Shown in pieces: positions 62,806 to 64,000 of a DNA stretch of 64,000 nt. Made by a program: the position numbers and the translations under genes. The notes beneath the pieces are model-generated. The model made no database searches and had not been told where the DNA came from. It saw only the letters and a program-made list of their open reading frames with translations. Source of the stretch: Bin80 sp965208025 (lineage in GTDB: Bacteria; Bacteroidota; Rhodothermia; Rhodothermales; Bin80); contig OZ242302.1 in NCBI GenBank assembly GCA_965208025.1, forward strand, positions 2,232,001 through 2,296,000, in the 5' to 3' direction. Positions within the stretch are counted from its first letter, which is position 1, and every line of letters starts with the position of its first letter.

Positions 62806-64000
62806 TCAGGAGGGTTCGTTTCTGAGTTTTCGCTCGGCGGCCGCCGTCAGAAAAGAGGGGAAGAGAGGATGAGGATGTCCGACCGTAGAGCGGTATTCTG
62901 GATGAAACTGTACCCCGATATACCAGGGATGGGAGGGTAATTCCGCGATTTCCACGAGTCCGCTTTCGGGATTTACTCCTGTGAATTTGAGCCCCTGCTC
63001 CTCAAGGTAATGTTTGAGTGAATTATTGACTTCATACCGGTGGCGATGTCGCTCACGTACGAGCGTCTGATTGTAGATTGCGTGAATCTGGGAGCCTTCG
63101 GTGATTTGACAATTATAGGCACCGAGTCGCATCGTTCCCCCTTTATTGGATATTTGCTTTTGGTCTTCCATCAGATCAATGACGGGCCAAGGCGTATCCG
63201 CGTCAAATTCGGTTGAATGTGCACCTTTGAGGTTACAGCAATCCCGCGCAAACGCAATGATTGCGCACTGCAAACCGAGGCAGATTCCAAAATACGGAAT
63301 ATTCTCCCGGCGGGCATAGCGAGCGGTTAAAATCTTCCCTTCTATTCCCCGGGCCCCAAAGCCGGGCGCCACTAGAATCCCTGTTACATCTTGAAGAGAG
63401 GATTCGCAGTTTTCTTCGGTGAGATCTTCACTTTCTACAAAGCTTAATTCAACCTGAAACGACAATTTTGCGCCTGCAAGGGTGAACGATTCCGTGATGG
63501 ACTTATAGGCATCCTGATGTGCAACATACTTCCCGACGAGTGCGATCCGAACTTTCTGATCTGAGGTATGGAGTCGCTGCACGAAGGTCGTCCACTCTTC
63601 CAGATCGGGCGCTTCAGAAATAGACTTCGGGCTTTGAGGTCCACTTAGTTGGAGCCGTTCCAGAACCAGTTTCTGTACTCCTTGTCGGGCAAGTTGAAGA
63701 GGGACATCATAGATGGATGTTGCGTCTGCCGCTTCAATCACCGCTCGAGTTTCAACATTACAGAATCGCGCGATTTTGTCCCGCAACTCTTTATCCAGGG
63801 GACGTTCCGAGCGGCAGACCAGCAGATCGGGTTGGAGTCCGTAGGAAAGCAGTGTCTTGACAGAGTGTTGGGTAGGTTTCGTTTTCAGTTCGCCTGCGGC
63901 TGCCAGATAGGGGATGAGGGTTAGATGAGCAATCTGGGCATTGATCGGTCCCATTTCGTAGCGAAGTTGTCGGATCGCCTCGAGGTAGGGAAGGCTCTCA
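62806..64000 (-). CDS. pyrG: CTP synthase (partial, 5' end outside window)
   Basis: The frame is open to base 64000 (GAA AGC-type codons give ESLPYLEAIRQLRYEMGPIN before the internal Met at 63954), so about 397 C-terminal residues are present and roughly 145 N-terminal residues are missing. GELKTKPTQHSVKTLLSYGL is the end of the synthase domain, and IALVGKYVAHQDAYKSITES begins the glutaminase linker. The amidotransferase has its nucleophile in PYFGICLGLQCAIIAFARD and His/Glu in VQFHPEYRS. It makes CTP from UTP, ATP and glutamine. Confidence 0.97.
   Translation of the reverse strand, partial: ESLPYLEAIRQLRYEMGPINAQIAHLTLIPYLAAAGELKTKPTQHSVKTLLSYGLQPDLLVCRSERPLDKELRDKIARFCNVETRAVIEAADATSIYDVPLQLARQGVQKLVLERLQLSGPQSPKSISEAPDLEEWTTFVQRLHTSDQKVRIALVGKYVAHQDAYKSITESFTLAGAKLSFQVELSFVESEDLTEENCESSLQDVTGILVAPGFGARGIEGKILTARYARRENIPYFGICLGLQCAIIAFARDCCNLKGAHSTEFDADTPWPVIDLMEDQKQISNKGGTMRLGAYNCQITEGSQIHAIYNQTLVRERHRHRYEVNNSLKHYLEEQGLKFTGVNPESGLVEIAELPSHPWYIGVQFHPEYRSTVGHPHPLFPSFLTAAAERKLRNEPS

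Overview
The window looks like chromosomal DNA from a Gram-negative bacterium of the Bacteroidota/Rhodothermota (FCB) type. The basis is indirect: an OmpA/PKD surface protein, a six-bladed beta-propeller lipoprotein, a choice-of-anchor-B/FG-GAP surface protein, an aspartokinase-diaminopimelate decarboxylase fusion, a Bacteroidota-style acetylglutamate-synthase-like GNAT, and a division/cell-wall cluster ordered rsmH-ftsL-ftsI-murE-mraY-murD-ftsW-murG-murC-ftsQ-ftsA-ftsZ without murF. MurE carries the DNPR motif, so the wall is expected to contain meso-diaminopimelate. No phylogenetic marker was compared, so the placement is tentative.

Layout. 1-803 (-): leucine-rich-repeat exported protein, cut by the window edge. 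1.9-6.7 kb (-): ribBA, yajC, SRP RNA (ffs, outside ORF annotation), priA, GNAT. 6.8-9.5 kb (+): tight operon of a 55-residue tail-anchored zinc-ribbon protein, a RoxA/YcfD-like 2-oxoglutarate oxygenase, a Nudix hydrolase and a voltage-gated-type K+ channel ending in a zinc ribbon. 9.7-12.25 kb (-): lysine-pathway fusion lysAC. 12.25-22.4 kb: a type I restriction-modification locus (hsdR-hsdS-prrC-hsdM, -) bordered on both sides by long ORF-poor stretches holding palindromes and what looks like a solitary IS21-type end. 22.4-30.1 kb (-): MltD-like transglycosylase, then an overlapping trio of DPP-IV-like peptidase, D-aminoacylase-like amidohydrolase and acyl-CoA carboxyltransferase. 30.2-35.7 kb: exported protein of unknown role, glycogen phosphorylase (-), and dgcN-dgcA (+) for D-glutamate use. 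36-45.5 kb: propeller lipoprotein, orphan AAA ATPase, FG-GAP/LVIVD surface protein, unknown protein + cyclophilin + lysS, and queG. 46-62.4 kb (-): OmpA/PKD protein, rpsT and the dcw cluster. 62.8-64 kb (-): pyrG, cut by the edge.

The most notable region is the restriction locus. Between hsdS and hsdM lies a clear homologue of the PrrC anticodon nuclease (Walker A, LSGGQ-like SRGEE, DDPVTSLDD, and the R-x3-E...H nuclease triad). It is split by a one-base frameshift just after the Walker A region. The adjacent hsdS consists of two halves containing an identical 482-bp block, so both target-recognition domains are the same, which predicts a palindromic target. The gene order R-S-C-M differs from the classical M-S-C-R order of the E. 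coli prr locus. Other points of interest are a double zinc-ribbon operon with an inverted repeat in front of it, an amidohydrolase lacking the family's HxH metal motif, and a 52-codon ORF directly before rsmH where mraZ is usually found.
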